The notes: generated from the letters alone by a model not told the origin. 64,000 nucleotides of DNA from Candidatus Obscuribacterales bacterium (GCA_019637435.1 JAHBVO010000003.1:124001-188000), one strand, 5' to 3'; numbered from the stretch's first letter, positions 17,618 to 27,006 are shown. Program-made: numbers and translations.

Positions 17618-18577
17618 ATGCCGAGCTCAAATGCACAGCCACTGGGGAGAACCAGACTCGTCCATGCACCCGAGTACAACACCGACCTAGCCTTATTTGG
17701 TGTAGATAAACCGTTTGCGCTCGATCGCGGCGAATTAGTTTTGAAACAGCTGGCAATTGATTTCGACCAGAAGATACCGGTGTTGCGACCCGAGCCGATT
17801 TCCGACGATCAGATCCTTCTTGTACACACGAAGGAATACCTGGATCAGCTTGCTGAAACTCAAACTTGGCTGAATATATTCGAATTCAAGAATGAAGAAT
17901 ACAAGGCAGACGCTGCCGAGAAACCGCTCCCGGAGCTCCTCGACGATATTCGCCTCAAGTGCGGCGGAACACGCCTGGCCTGCGAACTGGCATTGGAAAC
18001 CGGTATGGCAGCCAATCTAGGAGGCGGATACCATCACGCTTATCCGGATCACGGCAGCGGCTTTTGCGTGCTTCACGACATAGCAATTGCTATTAGAGAT
18101 CTGCAACGCAAACTTCTTGTGGAGCGCGTTCTCATCATCGATCTTGACTTTCATCAAGGCGACGGAACCGCTGTAATTTTTAAAGATGATCCGGCAGTAT
18201 TCACACTCTCCGTCCACTCAAAAGAAGGATGGCCAGACGAAAAACAGATCTCATCTCTTGACGTGGAAATTGCCGAGCACGAAACACACGAGTATTTGAA
18301 ACGGACGAAGGAAGCCGTTCTTCACTCGTTGAACAATTTCTCACCGGACCTCGCTGTCTTTGTGGCTGGTTCCGATCCTTACGAAAAGGACGTCCTGCCT
18401 GGAACTCGGTTCATAAAACTATCGCTGGAAACTTTACTCGAGCGCGATAAATTTGTCATTGATACGATGGCGGACCGCCAAATCCCGCTCGCCATGGTCT
18501 TCTCCGGCGGCTACGGACCTGATGTTTGGGAAGTACATTACGGCGCAGTTAAACACCTGCTAATCAGAAGTATGTAA
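17618..18577 (+). CDS. Histone-deacetylase-superfamily amidohydrolase (AcuC/APAH-like)
   Basis: 319 residues; CAGGAG 5 bp before the ATG. Complete HDAC active-site set: His139-His140 in GGGYHHA, GFCVLHD, zinc ligands Asp177 and His179 in IIDLDFHQGDG, Asp253 in GSDPYEKD, and catalytic Tyr299 in SGGYG. Bacterial members deacetylate acetyl-lysine (AcuC), acetylpolyamines or small acetamides. The substrate cannot be told here; the class-IV-like spacing and Ala-x-Gly-SDPYEKD form are closest to the bacterial HDAC-like deacetylases. It appears to be a single gene; no terminator was seen after it. Confidence 0.9.
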   Translation: MPSSNAQPLGRTRLVHAPEYNTDLALFGVDKPFALDRGELVLKQLAIDFDQKIPVLRPEPISDDQILLVHTKEYLDQLAETQTWLNIFEFKNEEYKADAAEKPLPELLDDIRLKCGGTRLACELALETGMAANLGGGYHHAYPDHGSGFCVLHDIAIAIRDLQRKLLVERVLIIDLDFHQGDGTAVIFKDDPAVFTLSVHSKEGWPDEKQISSLDVEIAEHETHEYLKRTKEAVLHSLNNFSPDLAVFVAGSDPYEKDVLPGTRFIKLSLETLLERDKFVIDTMADRQIPLAMVFSGGYGPDVWEVHYGAVKHLLIRSM

Positions 18578-19193
18578 GCGCAGCTTGCTGAGCCACTTTA
18601 CACACGCACTGCAATTAACAGCAGTTTATTTAAGAAGACAACGAGACGACATTTATTGTCAAGCAGACATAAAACCTCACCCATAAAACCAAAGCACCGG
18701 TTGTAAGGAGACACACTGTTTTGATAGCTTCTCTATATACGTTTTTGTAACACAACTCAAAGGTCATCGGACGGGATAAGTAATTAGATAGCGAAATTCG
18801 AGAAGACATCGCGAAGGTTTTCGTGAATCGACTCAAACCGCTCTCCACCCCGTTCATCCCCGAAGAGCACTTGAAGCGAGATCGCACCGCCTCATCGGTG
18901 AATACTCGTGCGTGTGTTTTATTCAGCGTTCGCAAGCAAATCAGCCGATGTCGGTTGCACTCTCGAACGTCTTGAAACACACCGAACGGCGCTCGCTCAG
19001 AATGCCGCTTTCCAAGACTCTTCACAGCAAGATAGTCGCACGGAGTTGGAAAACTCTTCACGATGTGACGTACAGAATCGAAACGTTCTCGTTGATCAGC
19101 GTTCGCAAAGATCAGCGCTCTCTTGCTTTCCTCTCGATAGAAAAGCTGGCACCAGGACTTAGTTTTGAGGCAGCCAGCGAGGAAAGGTTCTCT
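18578..19193. other. Long intergenic region before the beta-CASP gene
   Basis: A plus-strand frame is open from 18912 into the next gene, but the coding-like sequence, Shine-Dalgarno and family homology begin only at 19194. The region probably holds the promoter and 5' leader. No small gene or hairpin terminator recognised. Confidence 0.5.
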
Positions 19194-20756
19194 ATGTCTG
19201 GAGAAAATAAAAAGCGACTGACGACCCCGAAGTCGCGAGTAAAAGTTCACTTACTTGGGTCCGCCGGCGATGTCACCGGCTCGCTTATCTTGTTCGAGGT
19301 CTCCTCAGAGCAAGCAGTCATCAGGTTCTTGCTCGAAGTGGGCTTGCACCAGGATGACGACAACATCAACCGCTGCCATCGGTTGCCGAAAGGTTTGAAA
19401 GCGAAGGACATCAACTTCGCAATCATCTCGCACGCCCACATCGATCACTCGGGATACCTGCCGAAGCTCATCAAAGACGGCTTCACAGGCCCCGTGTACA
19501 CGCATGCGGCGACCAAAGACCTGCTGCGCTTCCTGCTCCCGGACTCCGGAAATCTGCAAGAGCGTGCGGCGGAACGTGAGAATGAGCGAAACGGTTTCAA
19601 AACCGACTCAGGCAATGCACGCGCCACCAAAGGCGGTGCCGGGAATACACGCGGAGCCAGGCGCACCACTTCCGGTGGCACCCCCAGCGGCCGCGTCTAC
19701 CCCCTGTACACCGCTGCCCAAGCTCGTCGCAGCCTGGACGCCATCAAGACGCTCCAGTACGACCGTCTCTACAAACTGGCCGAAGGCGTCTCGTGCAAGT
19801 TCACCGAGGCGTCGCACATTCTTGGGGCGGCAGTCGTGACGCTGGTTCTCGGCAGCGGCAAATCGAAGAAAACGGTTTGCTTCACCGGCAACGTCGGACG
19901 TAACGGCATGCCCTTCCTCAAGGACCTGGCGCCGGTTCTGGAGGCGGACTACATCATCACCGAGTCGACCTACGGCAACAAGCTGCACGCTCAGCGTGAC
20001 CGCTTGGCTGTCCTGGCCGGCATCGTCAACGACGCCTACAAGCGCGCCAAGCGACGCGACCCGAAAGAAGGTTGCGGCGTAATCGTGCTACCGGCGTTCG
20101 CGGTCGGTCGCGTGCAAACAGTGGTCTATGACCTGGCGCGCGCGATGGAGAAAGGCATGATTCCGAACATCCCGGTCTTCCTCGACAGCCCGATGGCAGT
20201 CGAGGCGACCAAGGTGCACCGGAAGCACACCAATCTCTATAACGACGAGGCGAAGAAACTCGTCGCGCGCGGCATCGATCCGTTCAGGACGCCGCAGTAC
20301 GTGGAGTGCAAAGGCTGGGCACAGTCGCGCGCTCTGGACAAGCCTGCAAGCGAACCGATCATCCTGATCGGCTCGAGCGGCATGGCTGCGGGTGGTCGCA
20401 TCCTCGGTCACATCGAGAAACGTCTCGATCGCGCCGAGAACACCATCGTCTTCGTCGGCTACCAGGGAACTGGTGCGCTCGGTTACACCCTCGTCAACGA
20501 GAAGCCGAGCGAAGTCACGATTCACGACAAGGTCGTGAAGGTGCGCGCCAAGATCGAGTACATGTCCGATTATTCCGGACACGCGGACTACGCTGAAATC
20601 ATCGACTGGCTGAAGAAATTCCGCCGTAAACCCAAGAAGGTTTTCCTCGTGCACGGTGATCCCGAAGCGCTGATCGCGTTCAAAGGACACATCGGCGCGG
20701 CGCTGCCCGACTGGAATGTCGTGATTCCGCAACCGCGAAACTGCTTCGAACTGTAG
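19194..20756 (+). CDS. Beta-CASP metallo-beta-lactamase-fold ribonuclease (CPSF73-like)
   Basis: 520 residues from the ATG at 19194, chosen for GGAAAGG 7 bp upstream. MBL motifs: HAHIDH at 80-85, SHILGAA, ITESTYG. The beta-CASP domain follows (VIVLPAFAVGRVQTVVYDL, PVFLDSPMA, ILIGSSGMAAGGR) and the closing SGHADYAEI and VHGDPEA motifs with their histidines. These define zinc-dependent RNA endo/exonucleases related to eukaryotic CPSF73 and bacterial RNase J-like enzymes. A low-complexity insertion (about residues 130-175, rich in Arg, Gly, Thr) interrupts the MBL domain and is not typical of the family. Ends in a strong terminator. Confidence 0.9.
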   Translation: MSGENKKRLTTPKSRVKVHLLGSAGDVTGSLILFEVSSEQAVIRFLLEVGLHQDDDNINRCHRLPKGLKAKDINFAIISHAHIDHSGYLPKLIKDGFTGPVYTHAATKDLLRFLLPDSGNLQERAAERENERNGFKTDSGNARATKGGAGNTRGARRTTSGGTPSGRVYPLYTAAQARRSLDAIKTLQYDRLYKLAEGVSCKFTEASHILGAAVVTLVLGSGKSKKTVCFTGNVGRNGMPFLKDLAPVLEADYIITESTYGNKLHAQRDRLAVLAGIVNDAYKRAKRRDPKEGCGVIVLPAFAVGRVQTVVYDLARAMEKGMIPNIPVFLDSPMAVEATKVHRKHTNLYNDEAKKLVARGIDPFRTPQYVECKGWAQSRALDKPASEPIILIGSSGMAAGGRILGHIEKRLDRAENTIVFVGYQGTGALGYTLVNEKPSEVTIHDKVVKVRAKIEYMSDYSGHADYAEIIDWLKKFRRKPKKVFLVHGDPEALIAFKGHIGAALPDWNVVIPQPRNCFEL

Positions 20757-20763
20757 CAAGGAA

Positions 20764-20800
20764 GGGGAGTTGGCCTGGCAAGCCAACCCCCCTTTCTTCC
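20764..20800 (+). terminator. Intrinsic terminator of the beta-CASP gene
   Basis: Stem GGGGAGTTGGC (20764-20774) / GCCAACCCCCC (20782-20792) with a 7-nt loop and TTTCTTCC after it, 8 bp past the stop codon. Confidence 0.8.
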
Positions 20801-20810
20801 CTCCAGCTTC

Positions 20811-20961
20811 CTACTATACTAGTCAGTATCTCCTACTGCCCACAAATCCAACACCAGCGGAAACTTCGAGGATCTGCCCCCTCTACAAACACTCCCAAAA
20901 ACCCGTTTTGTCGCTCTAGCGTAGACGGAATTTTGGAAATGCGTCATAGCCAGATAGACAC
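20811..20961 (+). repeat. Dispersed CTACTATA/TTGTCTA element, diverged single copy
   Basis: CTACTATA at 20811 stands 11 bp past the terminator. About 95 bp later comes a degenerate palindromic core (20906-20961) with TTTTGTC, GACGGAATTTTGGAAATGCG, TCATAGCC and ATAGACA, matching the array units at 10.4-11.2 kb. Confidence 0.65.
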
Positions 20962-21205
20962 GAAGCTACCTTTGACTGGCAAAACCACCCGGCGGACTAA
21001 ATGAACGGAAAACATCGGACGCTCCTGACGGAACGGTTCGAGCCATGATATCGCATATGGTGCCGACCGAATTGCGAAGTCCGAGGCAAAATGCAGCAAG
21101 CAGACAGCGCGCCTAAATGTTTTGATATTGAAACTGCATCTCAAAAAATTCTTGACGCGTGTTCGACGAAGCGCCTTCGTTTATATAGATACGTCCGAAG
21201 CAACC

Positions 21206-21349
21206 TCAGGCGCGACCCTTCTTAAACACCGCGCCGCCAATCGCCATCACGATCCAACCGAGAAGTGGAACGGTCGGCATAAACCCAAAAACGTTGCCGC
21301 ACCATATAACGGCACCGGCCACGAATATGATTGCGCCCAGAATCTGCAT
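21206..21349 (-). CDS. 47-residue membrane protein
   Basis: Short gene read by hand: ATG at 21349, TGA at 21208-21206, preceded by a good Shine-Dalgarno (GAGGTTGAG). The product has two hydrophobic segments (about residues 2-17 and 24-42; MQILGAIIFVAGAVIW and PLLGWIVMAIGGAVF) and a basic C-terminus (FKKGRA), consistent with a two-pass membrane peptide with both ends inside. No family recognised. It lies between two copies of the dispersed repeat. Confidence 0.7.
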   Translation of the reverse strand: MQILGAIIFVAGAVIWCGNVFGFMPTVPLLGWIVMAIGGAVFKKGRA

Positions 21350-21493
21350 AACTCAACCTCGGAAGTTTGGGGCGGTCTCCACTGGTCATAACTTACCCGA
21401 AGGGCGACCACGCGAACCGCTAACCCGTCGACGAGTTTCGGAACCAAATTAGGTAGAAACATTCAGGTAACACTATGGGATAGAAACAATTGT

Positions 21494-21632
21494 TTGGCTA
21501 TCCTGCAATGCCGAATTTTGCCGATTCCGGCAATGCACCGTAGACAACCGACACGGACAAAAGTGCACAAAAGCTCCTAACGACCACCCGGACGTGGCTT
21601 CGAGCGAAGAGCCTTATCATGCCATATAGTAG
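21494..21632 (-). repeat. Dispersed CTACTATA/TTGTCTA element, minus orientation
   Basis: In minus-strand reading, CTACTATAT (21632-21624) lies 8 bp past the terminator T-run of the gene at 21693. About 75 bp on is the palindrome 21547-21494, TTGTCTACGGTGCATTGCCG then GGCAAAATTCGGCATTGCAG and GATAGCCAA. Arms match the cores at 10.4 and 44.5 kb. Confidence 0.75.
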
Positions 21633-21639
21633 CGCACAT

Positions 21640-21683
21640 AAAAAAACAGAGGAGCAGGAATCGGTTAGGATTCCTGCCCCTCT
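21640..21683 (-). terminator. Intrinsic terminator of YxxDG paralogue 2
   Basis: Stem AGAGGAGCAGGAA (21648-21660) / TTCCTGCCCCTCT (21671-21683), one mismatch, followed on the minus strand by a T7 run (21646-21640). Confidence 0.85.
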
Positions 21684-21692
21684 GATGCGCAG

Positions 21693-22913
21693 CTAGTCGA
21701 CGTCACCTTCCTCGACTTCCGGCTGAGCTTTGATCTTGGACTCAGGCGGGTCGAGGCATTCGAACGTCGGCTTCACGAACATGGCAGGCGGCATCGCGAT
21801 TCGCTCCGCGCCAGGCGCGAAGGTCTTCGTCGAATCAACCTGATTGCTCGAGTTGTAATGCTTGATCGACATGACGCTTCCGTCCGGATGAAGTTCAGCG
21901 TCGTCGCGCTCGTACGACCAGGTGTTGTTGACGAATGAGATCACCCGATTCGGCGTCTTGCCATCAGGGGCGATACCAATCAATCGCTTCACTTCATAGA
22001 TGTACGAGCCGGAGGCGCCTTTGAACTCCTCGATTTTGACGAGACGGAAAGTCGCGTCGCAAAGAGTCTTGCCGCCGGTTATCGCGAAGTACTGCTTGAA
22101 GGCAGGCTTCTTGTCGGCGCCAAACTGGATGACGGTCATGCCATCGGTGCCATATTCGACGTCGTACTTCTGAGTGCCATCCTTCTCGAAGTAATTCACC
22201 TCGATGGAGTAGGAATTCACCTTGAACTCCATGCGGGAAGTGACGCCATCCTCGTAGAAGAACTTGCCGGAACGCGAACCATCAGTCTCGTCGACGATCT
22301 CGGACAGCATCGTTCCATCCGCCGCATAGCGAGTGGTTTTCAGCGCATATTCCGAAACCTTTTCGGTCTTCTCGATCAGCTTGCCGTCATCGTTGAAGCT
22401 ATCCTCACGCTCCAGCTTGCTGTTGTCGTCGAAGACGAGAGTGCGCTGAATGCTGCCATCCTTCGCATTGAAGTACAGGGTCTGGTAGCCTCCGTTGGAA
22501 AGCCGACCGCCGTTGCGCTCCAGCGAACCGTCCTCACGAAAAACCTGATGGCTCTTGTAGGACGTGCCGTTGTCCGCGTAAGTCACCAGGCTGCGAAGCT
22601 GACGCTTCGACTCCCCCGCGCCGAGCGGATAGAAGGCACGCGTTTCGATCTTCGCACCATCCGGACGATAGGTCGTGAACGACGTGACGCCTGACCGATA
22701 CTCGATCTGCATCATCCTTTTCGTGACCTTATCGTCCGCGAAATAAACATACCGAATCTCTTCACCCGCTTGTGGCGGGAGTTCGACCCGGGTCCCCGAT
22801 GGAGCGGGGAAGTTCCTGGCAATATCGCCGCTCTTGTCCCCACCGCTCAAGGCGAAGATAACAAGCGTGATTGCGACCACCGCCAGCAAAACAAATCCGA
22901 GTTTCCTTTTCAT
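21693..22913 (-). CDS. Exported YxxDG-repeat protein, paralogue 2
   Basis: 406 residues; AAGGATT precedes the ATG. N-terminal anchor (MKRK, hydrophobic 5-22). Repeats of aromatic-x2-DG type: TYRPDGAKIETR, VFREDGSLERNGG, RYAADGTMLSEI, FFYEDGVTSRM, NYFEKDGTQKYD, LHPDGSVMSIKHY. Tail acidic. Closest in layout to the proteins at 5389 and 53334. It follows paralogue 3 by 137 bp on the same strand and ends in a strong terminator, so the two may be co-transcribed. Function unknown; MORN_2-like repeats usually form beta-sheet binding surfaces. Confidence 0.7.
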   Translation of the reverse strand: MKRKLGFVLLAVVAITLVIFALSGGDKSGDIARNFPAPSGTRVELPPQAGEEIRYVYFADDKVTKRMMQIEYRSGVTSFTTYRPDGAKIETRAFYPLGAGESKRQLRSLVTYADNGTSYKSHQVFREDGSLERNGGRLSNGGYQTLYFNAKDGSIQRTLVFDDNSKLEREDSFNDDGKLIEKTEKVSEYALKTTRYAADGTMLSEIVDETDGSRSGKFFYEDGVTSRMEFKVNSYSIEVNYFEKDGTQKYDVEYGTDGMTVIQFGADKKPAFKQYFAITGGKTLCDATFRLVKIEEFKGASGSYIYEVKRLIGIAPDGKTPNRVISFVNNTWSYERDDAELHPDGSVMSIKHYNSSNQVDSTKTFAPGAERIAMPPAMFVKPTFECLDPPESKIKAQPEVEEGDVD

Positions 22914-23050
22914 AGTTGAATCCTTGCGTAATTCGCAAACGGAAAATCCTCGACGAGCGACCTTGCGAAAAGCCGCTCGCCGAGCTGGCGTTCAGTCAGT
23001 CCGGCCGTTTACATACCGGACCAACTCAACGCCACTGGGACAGAGTCCCG

Positions 23051-24580
23051 TTAAAAGTCGTAGCCCCCGTACCAGTTGTACGAAGGCTGCACCGGCGGCC
23101 CGACAACGTTTCGCACATCATCAAACCCGAGCGGTCTGGTCAGGTTAGTCGGAACGGTCTCCCGCTCGACACCGGTCACCTTCGTGTTCGTCGTCTCGCT
23201 CATGGCGTTGGGCGGGTAAACGTAGGTGTCGTAGTTGTCGGTCGTGCCGTCCTCGCGAACGTTCACAACCTTCAAGAACCGCCCGACGTCGTCGAGATAA
23301 TCGACTCGTTCGAGCTTACCGGTCTTATCGTTGAAGCGGAGACGACGGGAAACATAACCCGCGGCGTCGACTTCCTCGAGCTGCGTGAGCAAGTATTTGT
23401 CCTTGCCGTTCGCGTCCTTACCAACCACCTTCCAGGTCTGCCGATAGGCTACCTGAGGGGTTTTACCGTCGACGGCTTCGGGTTTCTTGACGCCGGCACC
23501 GTCGCGATAGACGGTCACTTCCATGCTGTTGTCGTAGGGCTGGAAGACGCGGTAGTGGTCGATCGAGCCATTGTCCTTGAAGTACAGAACCTCGATTCGA
23601 TACGACCGGTAGACGATGTACTTGAGCGAGCGACCATCAGCCTTGTAGAACTCGATGTCCTCGTAGCCCGTCTGGTGCTTGAACGTGCGCCTGGAGCGGA
23701 TGCCGTCGGCGCCGAAAGTGACAGTGACCTCGTCACCGTTTTCGGCCTTGCGAGTGAGGCTGTCGGACGGAACGCCGCTGACGACGCGCATGTAGACGAC
23801 GTCGCCATCATTGTTGAATTGCTGGATGCGAGCGAGCGAACGCCCGTCCTTCAAATACTCCAACAGCTCGAACTCGCTCTTCGAACGCTGCCTGCCGAAT
23901 GCTGCCATCGTGCCGTCTTCTCGGAAGAAGCTCGACCTGACAATGGTTTTGCCGTCGGCGGCGTATTCGATGGAACGCTTGACCTTGCCGAACTTCGTGG
24001 GCGGGTCGTAGATCTTCGCAGTGTAACCGGTCGAGAGAGCCTCTTCCGGCGTCTGCGCAGACGGCACCGGTGCGACACCACTGGCGGTATCGGAACCATT
24101 TGCAGCAGCAGCCGTTCCTGAGCTTGAAACAGCAGGCGCGGCTCCCGCGGCAGGCGCATTGGATATTGCGTTCGAGCCAGAAGAAGACGGCGGAGCCGGC
24201 ACTGCGTTCGGATCGGCGCTGGTCACCGCGGTCGGCGCAGGAACAGTCGGCGCGACCTCCTGGGGCGGAGCCACTGTCAAACTGGGGTCCGGATACCACT
24301 CGGTCAACACCCTGATGGTCCCGTTTTCGCGATAGAGCGAAATCTGCTTGCCGCCGGCGGAGTAGAAGATGGTAACGCGCTTGAGAAGCTGCGTGCCCTT
24401 CCAATATTCGACCTCGCGGCGGTTTTCCTTCTGACCGTCGGCGCGCAGATACAGCTCGCTGTCGAGCTTCTGCGCAAAGTCGGCGCGGCTTTCCAGATTA
24501 TCCTTCGAGCCACCGCAAGCGGTGACCAGCAGGAAAGCGAGCGCTACAAAACCTGTCTTGGTGAAAGTTTTTCGTGACAT
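23051..24580 (-). CDS. Lipoprotein with YxxDG repeats, paralogue 3
   Basis: 509 residues; GAGGAAAAG precedes the ATG. It carries a lipoprotein signal, with hydrophobic residues 11-19 and a lipobox VTAC giving Cys22 as the lipidated residue. An Ala/Pro/Ser-rich linker (about 103-175) splits a short N-terminal repeat block from the main block (EYAADGKTIVRSSFF, FREDGTMAAFGRQ, YLKDGRSLARIQQF, FYKADGRSLKYIVY, NVREDGTTDNYDTY). It differs from its three relatives in being a lipoprotein and in the linker. Likely on the outer or inner membrane surface. Function unknown. Confidence 0.72.
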   Translation of the reverse strand: MSRKTFTKTGFVALAFLLVTACGGSKDNLESRADFAQKLDSELYLRADGQKENRREVEYWKGTQLLKRVTIFYSAGGKQISLYRENGTIRVLTEWYPDPSLTVAPPQEVAPTVPAPTAVTSADPNAVPAPPSSSGSNAISNAPAAGAAPAVSSSGTAAAANGSDTASGVAPVPSAQTPEEALSTGYTAKIYDPPTKFGKVKRSIEYAADGKTIVRSSFFREDGTMAAFGRQRSKSEFELLEYLKDGRSLARIQQFNNDGDVVYMRVVSGVPSDSLTRKAENGDEVTVTFGADGIRSRRTFKHQTGYEDIEFYKADGRSLKYIVYRSYRIEVLYFKDNGSIDHYRVFQPYDNSMEVTVYRDGAGVKKPEAVDGKTPQVAYRQTWKVVGKDANGKDKYLLTQLEEVDAAGYVSRRLRFNDKTGKLERVDYLDDVGRFLKVVNVREDGTTDNYDTYVYPPNAMSETTNTKVTGVERETVPTNLTRPLGFDDVRNVVGPPVQPSYNWYGGYDF

Positions 24581-24771
24581 AAGACTTTTCCTCGCGATGC
24601 ATTCCTTGCATCGAAGTCAAGGTGGTTTAGTAAAAAAAACTGGCTCAGGGCGTGCACCTAGGAAGTACACGTCGTGAAACAGCTTTCTTCACTTGAAAGA
24701 GAATGCCTGATGTTTCCACCAGGCAAGCCTGTCTGAATGACGGATGAAGTCGCAATTGACTTCGTCCGTTA

Positions 24772-24821
24772 GCGGAAAAAGGCAGCGGCGCCACTCCAAT
24801 CCAAAACGGGAGTGACGCCGC
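24772..24821 (-). terminator. Intrinsic terminator after the HEFRH gene
   Basis: Stem 24785-24797 / 24809-24821 (GCGGCGCCACTCC / GGAGTGACGCCGC) followed on the minus strand by GCCTTTTTCC, 69 bp past the stop codon of the gene at 24890. Confidence 0.75.
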
Positions 24822-24889
24822 GCCTGAAACTACAGTCCAAACCGCGTCTGACCGGTCAGGCGGACCTGACCGGTCGTGTGCGGCTCATC

Positions 24890-26905
24890 TCAGCCGACCG
24901 TGCCGCCTCGACAACCGGTGTCCTTCTGACCCGGCTGGCAGGGCGGTGGCAGGGTGTCACCTGCAGCCGGAGCCACCGAACCCGTGGACGGCTCGGAAGC
25001 CGCCTCGGAGCCGTCGGTCAGCTCGACCTGGGCATCCGGGTCCGCGCTGTCGATGTTCTCGAAGCGCAGCCGGACGGCGTCCAGCATGGCCAGCGAATTC
25101 GCCTCCACGAAGCGAGCCGCCTTCATGGCCGGCACACCCGACTTCACCAGCCCCCAGTACGCCAGCGACGCAGCCGCAGCCACGTAGGTGGCATGGATGT
25201 CGCCGAGGTCGTCGGGCAGAGCGGCCGAGCCGTTCATTAGATTGTCGACCAGGCGGTCGACCTTCAGCTGACGGCGTTCGGTCCAGTTGATGATGTCGAC
25301 CGTGGCGAGCCCACCGAGCGCCGCGAGCGGCGAACGGATGAGAGCCTTTGCCACCACAGGAGCCACCACCTTCAGGTCCTCGACCGGGATACGGATCGCG
25401 ACCTTCGACTTGGGGTTGTCGCTGCGCCAGGTGATGAACTTGGGCACTTCGCCCACAGCCTGGTCGGCGAGCAGCCGGCACTGGGTCGCTTCGGCCGGGA
25501 AGCCGATTTCGTCGAGCGCCGCCGCCACGATGTACGCGCGGATGTAATCCGGCGGATGCGGCCAGAACTCGATCGTCTTCTGGTCGTTCTCCAGCTTGTT
25601 GATGCTGAAGTACGAGCCGGCGCGCAGCAGGCGCGGCGTCTTGAACACACCGTCACCCTTCGAGTTGAACGCCGAGAACGTCGAGATCATGTTGTACAGG
25701 TACGCCGGTCCGGACAGCAGGATGCCGCCCGAGATGTCGGCGTCGACCTCACCGATGGTGTCTGCGAACAGCTTCACCATGATGTTCGAGGTCGGAACCT
25801 CCGTGCGATCGATACGCACGGTGTCCTGCGAAAACTTGATCTCCTGCTTTTCGCACGCCTCGGCAATCGCCTTGGCGACGACCATCGTCAGCTCGCTGCC
25901 GAGCCCCTCGACATCGGCGAAGATGTCGTGGCGGAACTCGTGCATGTAGAGCACGAGCATCAGAGTGATGATCGAGCGCTCGTCATGCGGAACTTCGATG
26001 GCGTGCGCGCCGACCGGACCACGCGTGCCGGGCAGGGTAGCCGGACCGTGCTCGCTGAAGCGGGCGACGAAGACGTTGCCGACGTGGAACTTCGACGTCT
26101 TGAGCCGCTCCTTGACGTCAGCGTCGAGCTTGATGCCGAAGTCCAGACCTTCGAACAGACGGAACGCCTGCTCGACGGCAAAGACGACCGCCTCCAGCTG
26201 CTTGTAGTTGCCGGAGCGGAGCTGCCCGAAGGCGTCCGTCCAGATACGCAGCACGCCGAGAATCTGGGCGAGCTGCTCGTCCAGCGACTGGATCGCATGC
26301 TGAAGCAGCTGACCCTCGGGCACATTGGGGTTCTGCGCGACGAGCACCGACAGCACCCGCGGCAGAGTCTCCAGATAGAGCGTCCGCAGCTTCGTAAGCT
26401 GCTGCTCCAGGCTCTCGATCGCCGGCAGGTACCGCGGCTTGAGCGGCACGATCACCGACTTTGCCCACGTCACCTTGTCGGCGTGGTCATCGAAGCGCTC
26501 CGCGACGATGGCGTCGTACTTGCCGGCGTCCATCATGAGCCGAAGACCTTCGGCGGCGGAGAACAGGGTCGCATCCACGCCGGAGACACGGGCGCGGGGA
26601 AGTTGCGGGATCAGGCCTGCCGACTGCGACGAAATGCTTCCTTTATTCGGCAGACCCGGGATAAAACCCACATCGGTCACCTTCAGCGAGGCGTCCGTGG
26701 TGGGCTTGGCACCTTTGCCCTTGCCGCCTTTGTCAGCGGCAATCTTCTCGCCCAGGCGAGCGAGGGAACGGTTGACCGCCTCCTCGACCGTGGGGAAGTT
26801 GAAATTCTCATCCCCGTAGCCGGGGCAAATCACCATGTTGGGGCGGCAACCACCGGGCTTGTGCTCGTGCTTGTCGCGTTTGGTGATGTCGAGAACGATT
26901 GTCAT
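24890..26905 (-). CDS. Putative zinc metalloprotease with HEFRH motif, family not recognised
   Basis: 671 residues from the ATG at 26905 (AAGGAG 9 bp upstream). Residues about 150-260 are helical (LEQQLTKLRTLYLETLPRVL). Residues 322-326 read HEFRH inside MLVLYMHEFRHDIFADVEGL, an HExxH zinc signature in a helix. Glu386 in TIGEVDAD, 60 residues on, could be the third ligand, as in gluzincins. The pattern HE-x-RHD-x2-AD is unusual. The C-terminal part is helical with a Pro/Gly-rich, two-cysteine tail. There is no signal peptide. The activity is inferred from the motif only; the family is unknown to me. Confidence 0.6.
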   Translation of the reverse strand: MTIVLDITKRDKHEHKPGGCRPNMVICPGYGDENFNFPTVEEAVNRSLARLGEKIAADKGGKGKGAKPTTDASLKVTDVGFIPGLPNKGSISSQSAGLIPQLPRARVSGVDATLFSAAEGLRLMMDAGKYDAIVAERFDDHADKVTWAKSVIVPLKPRYLPAIESLEQQLTKLRTLYLETLPRVLSVLVAQNPNVPEGQLLQHAIQSLDEQLAQILGVLRIWTDAFGQLRSGNYKQLEAVVFAVEQAFRLFEGLDFGIKLDADVKERLKTSKFHVGNVFVARFSEHGPATLPGTRGPVGAHAIEVPHDERSIITLMLVLYMHEFRHDIFADVEGLGSELTMVVAKAIAEACEKQEIKFSQDTVRIDRTEVPTSNIMVKLFADTIGEVDADISGGILLSGPAYLYNMISTFSAFNSKGDGVFKTPRLLRAGSYFSINKLENDQKTIEFWPHPPDYIRAYIVAAALDEIGFPAEATQCRLLADQAVGEVPKFITWRSDNPKSKVAIRIPVEDLKVVAPVVAKALIRSPLAALGGLATVDIINWTERRQLKVDRLVDNLMNGSAALPDDLGDIHATYVAAAASLAYWGLVKSGVPAMKAARFVEANSLAMLDAVRLRFENIDSADPDAQVELTDGSEAASEPSTGSVAPAAGDTLPPPCQPGQKDTGCRGGTVG

Positions 26906-26949
26906 ACTTGATCGCTCCTTCATTTAGGTTTGACGGCGCCCGCAAACGG

Positions 26950-26973
26950 AGACCGGCTGACAAAGCCGGTCTC
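26950..26973 (-). terminator. Terminator-like hairpin after the PLP-enzyme gene
   Basis: Perfect stem GAGACCGGCT (26950-26959) / AGCCGGTCTC (26964-26973) with a 4-nt loop, 34 bp past the stop at 27007. No clear T-run on the minus strand. Confidence 0.55.
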
Positions 26974-27006
26974 GCGAGCGCCTGATGACTGCTCTGGATG
27001 AAAAAC

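Noticed and set aside
18630..19250. 206-codon minus-strand frame before the beta-CASP gene
   Set aside because: No ribosome binding site; composition is rich in Arg, Cys and Ser as in random frames; it overlaps the start of the true gene.
25556..26911. 451-codon plus-strand frame opposite the HEFRH gene
   Set aside because: Antisense shadow; no Shine-Dalgarno and low-complexity composition.
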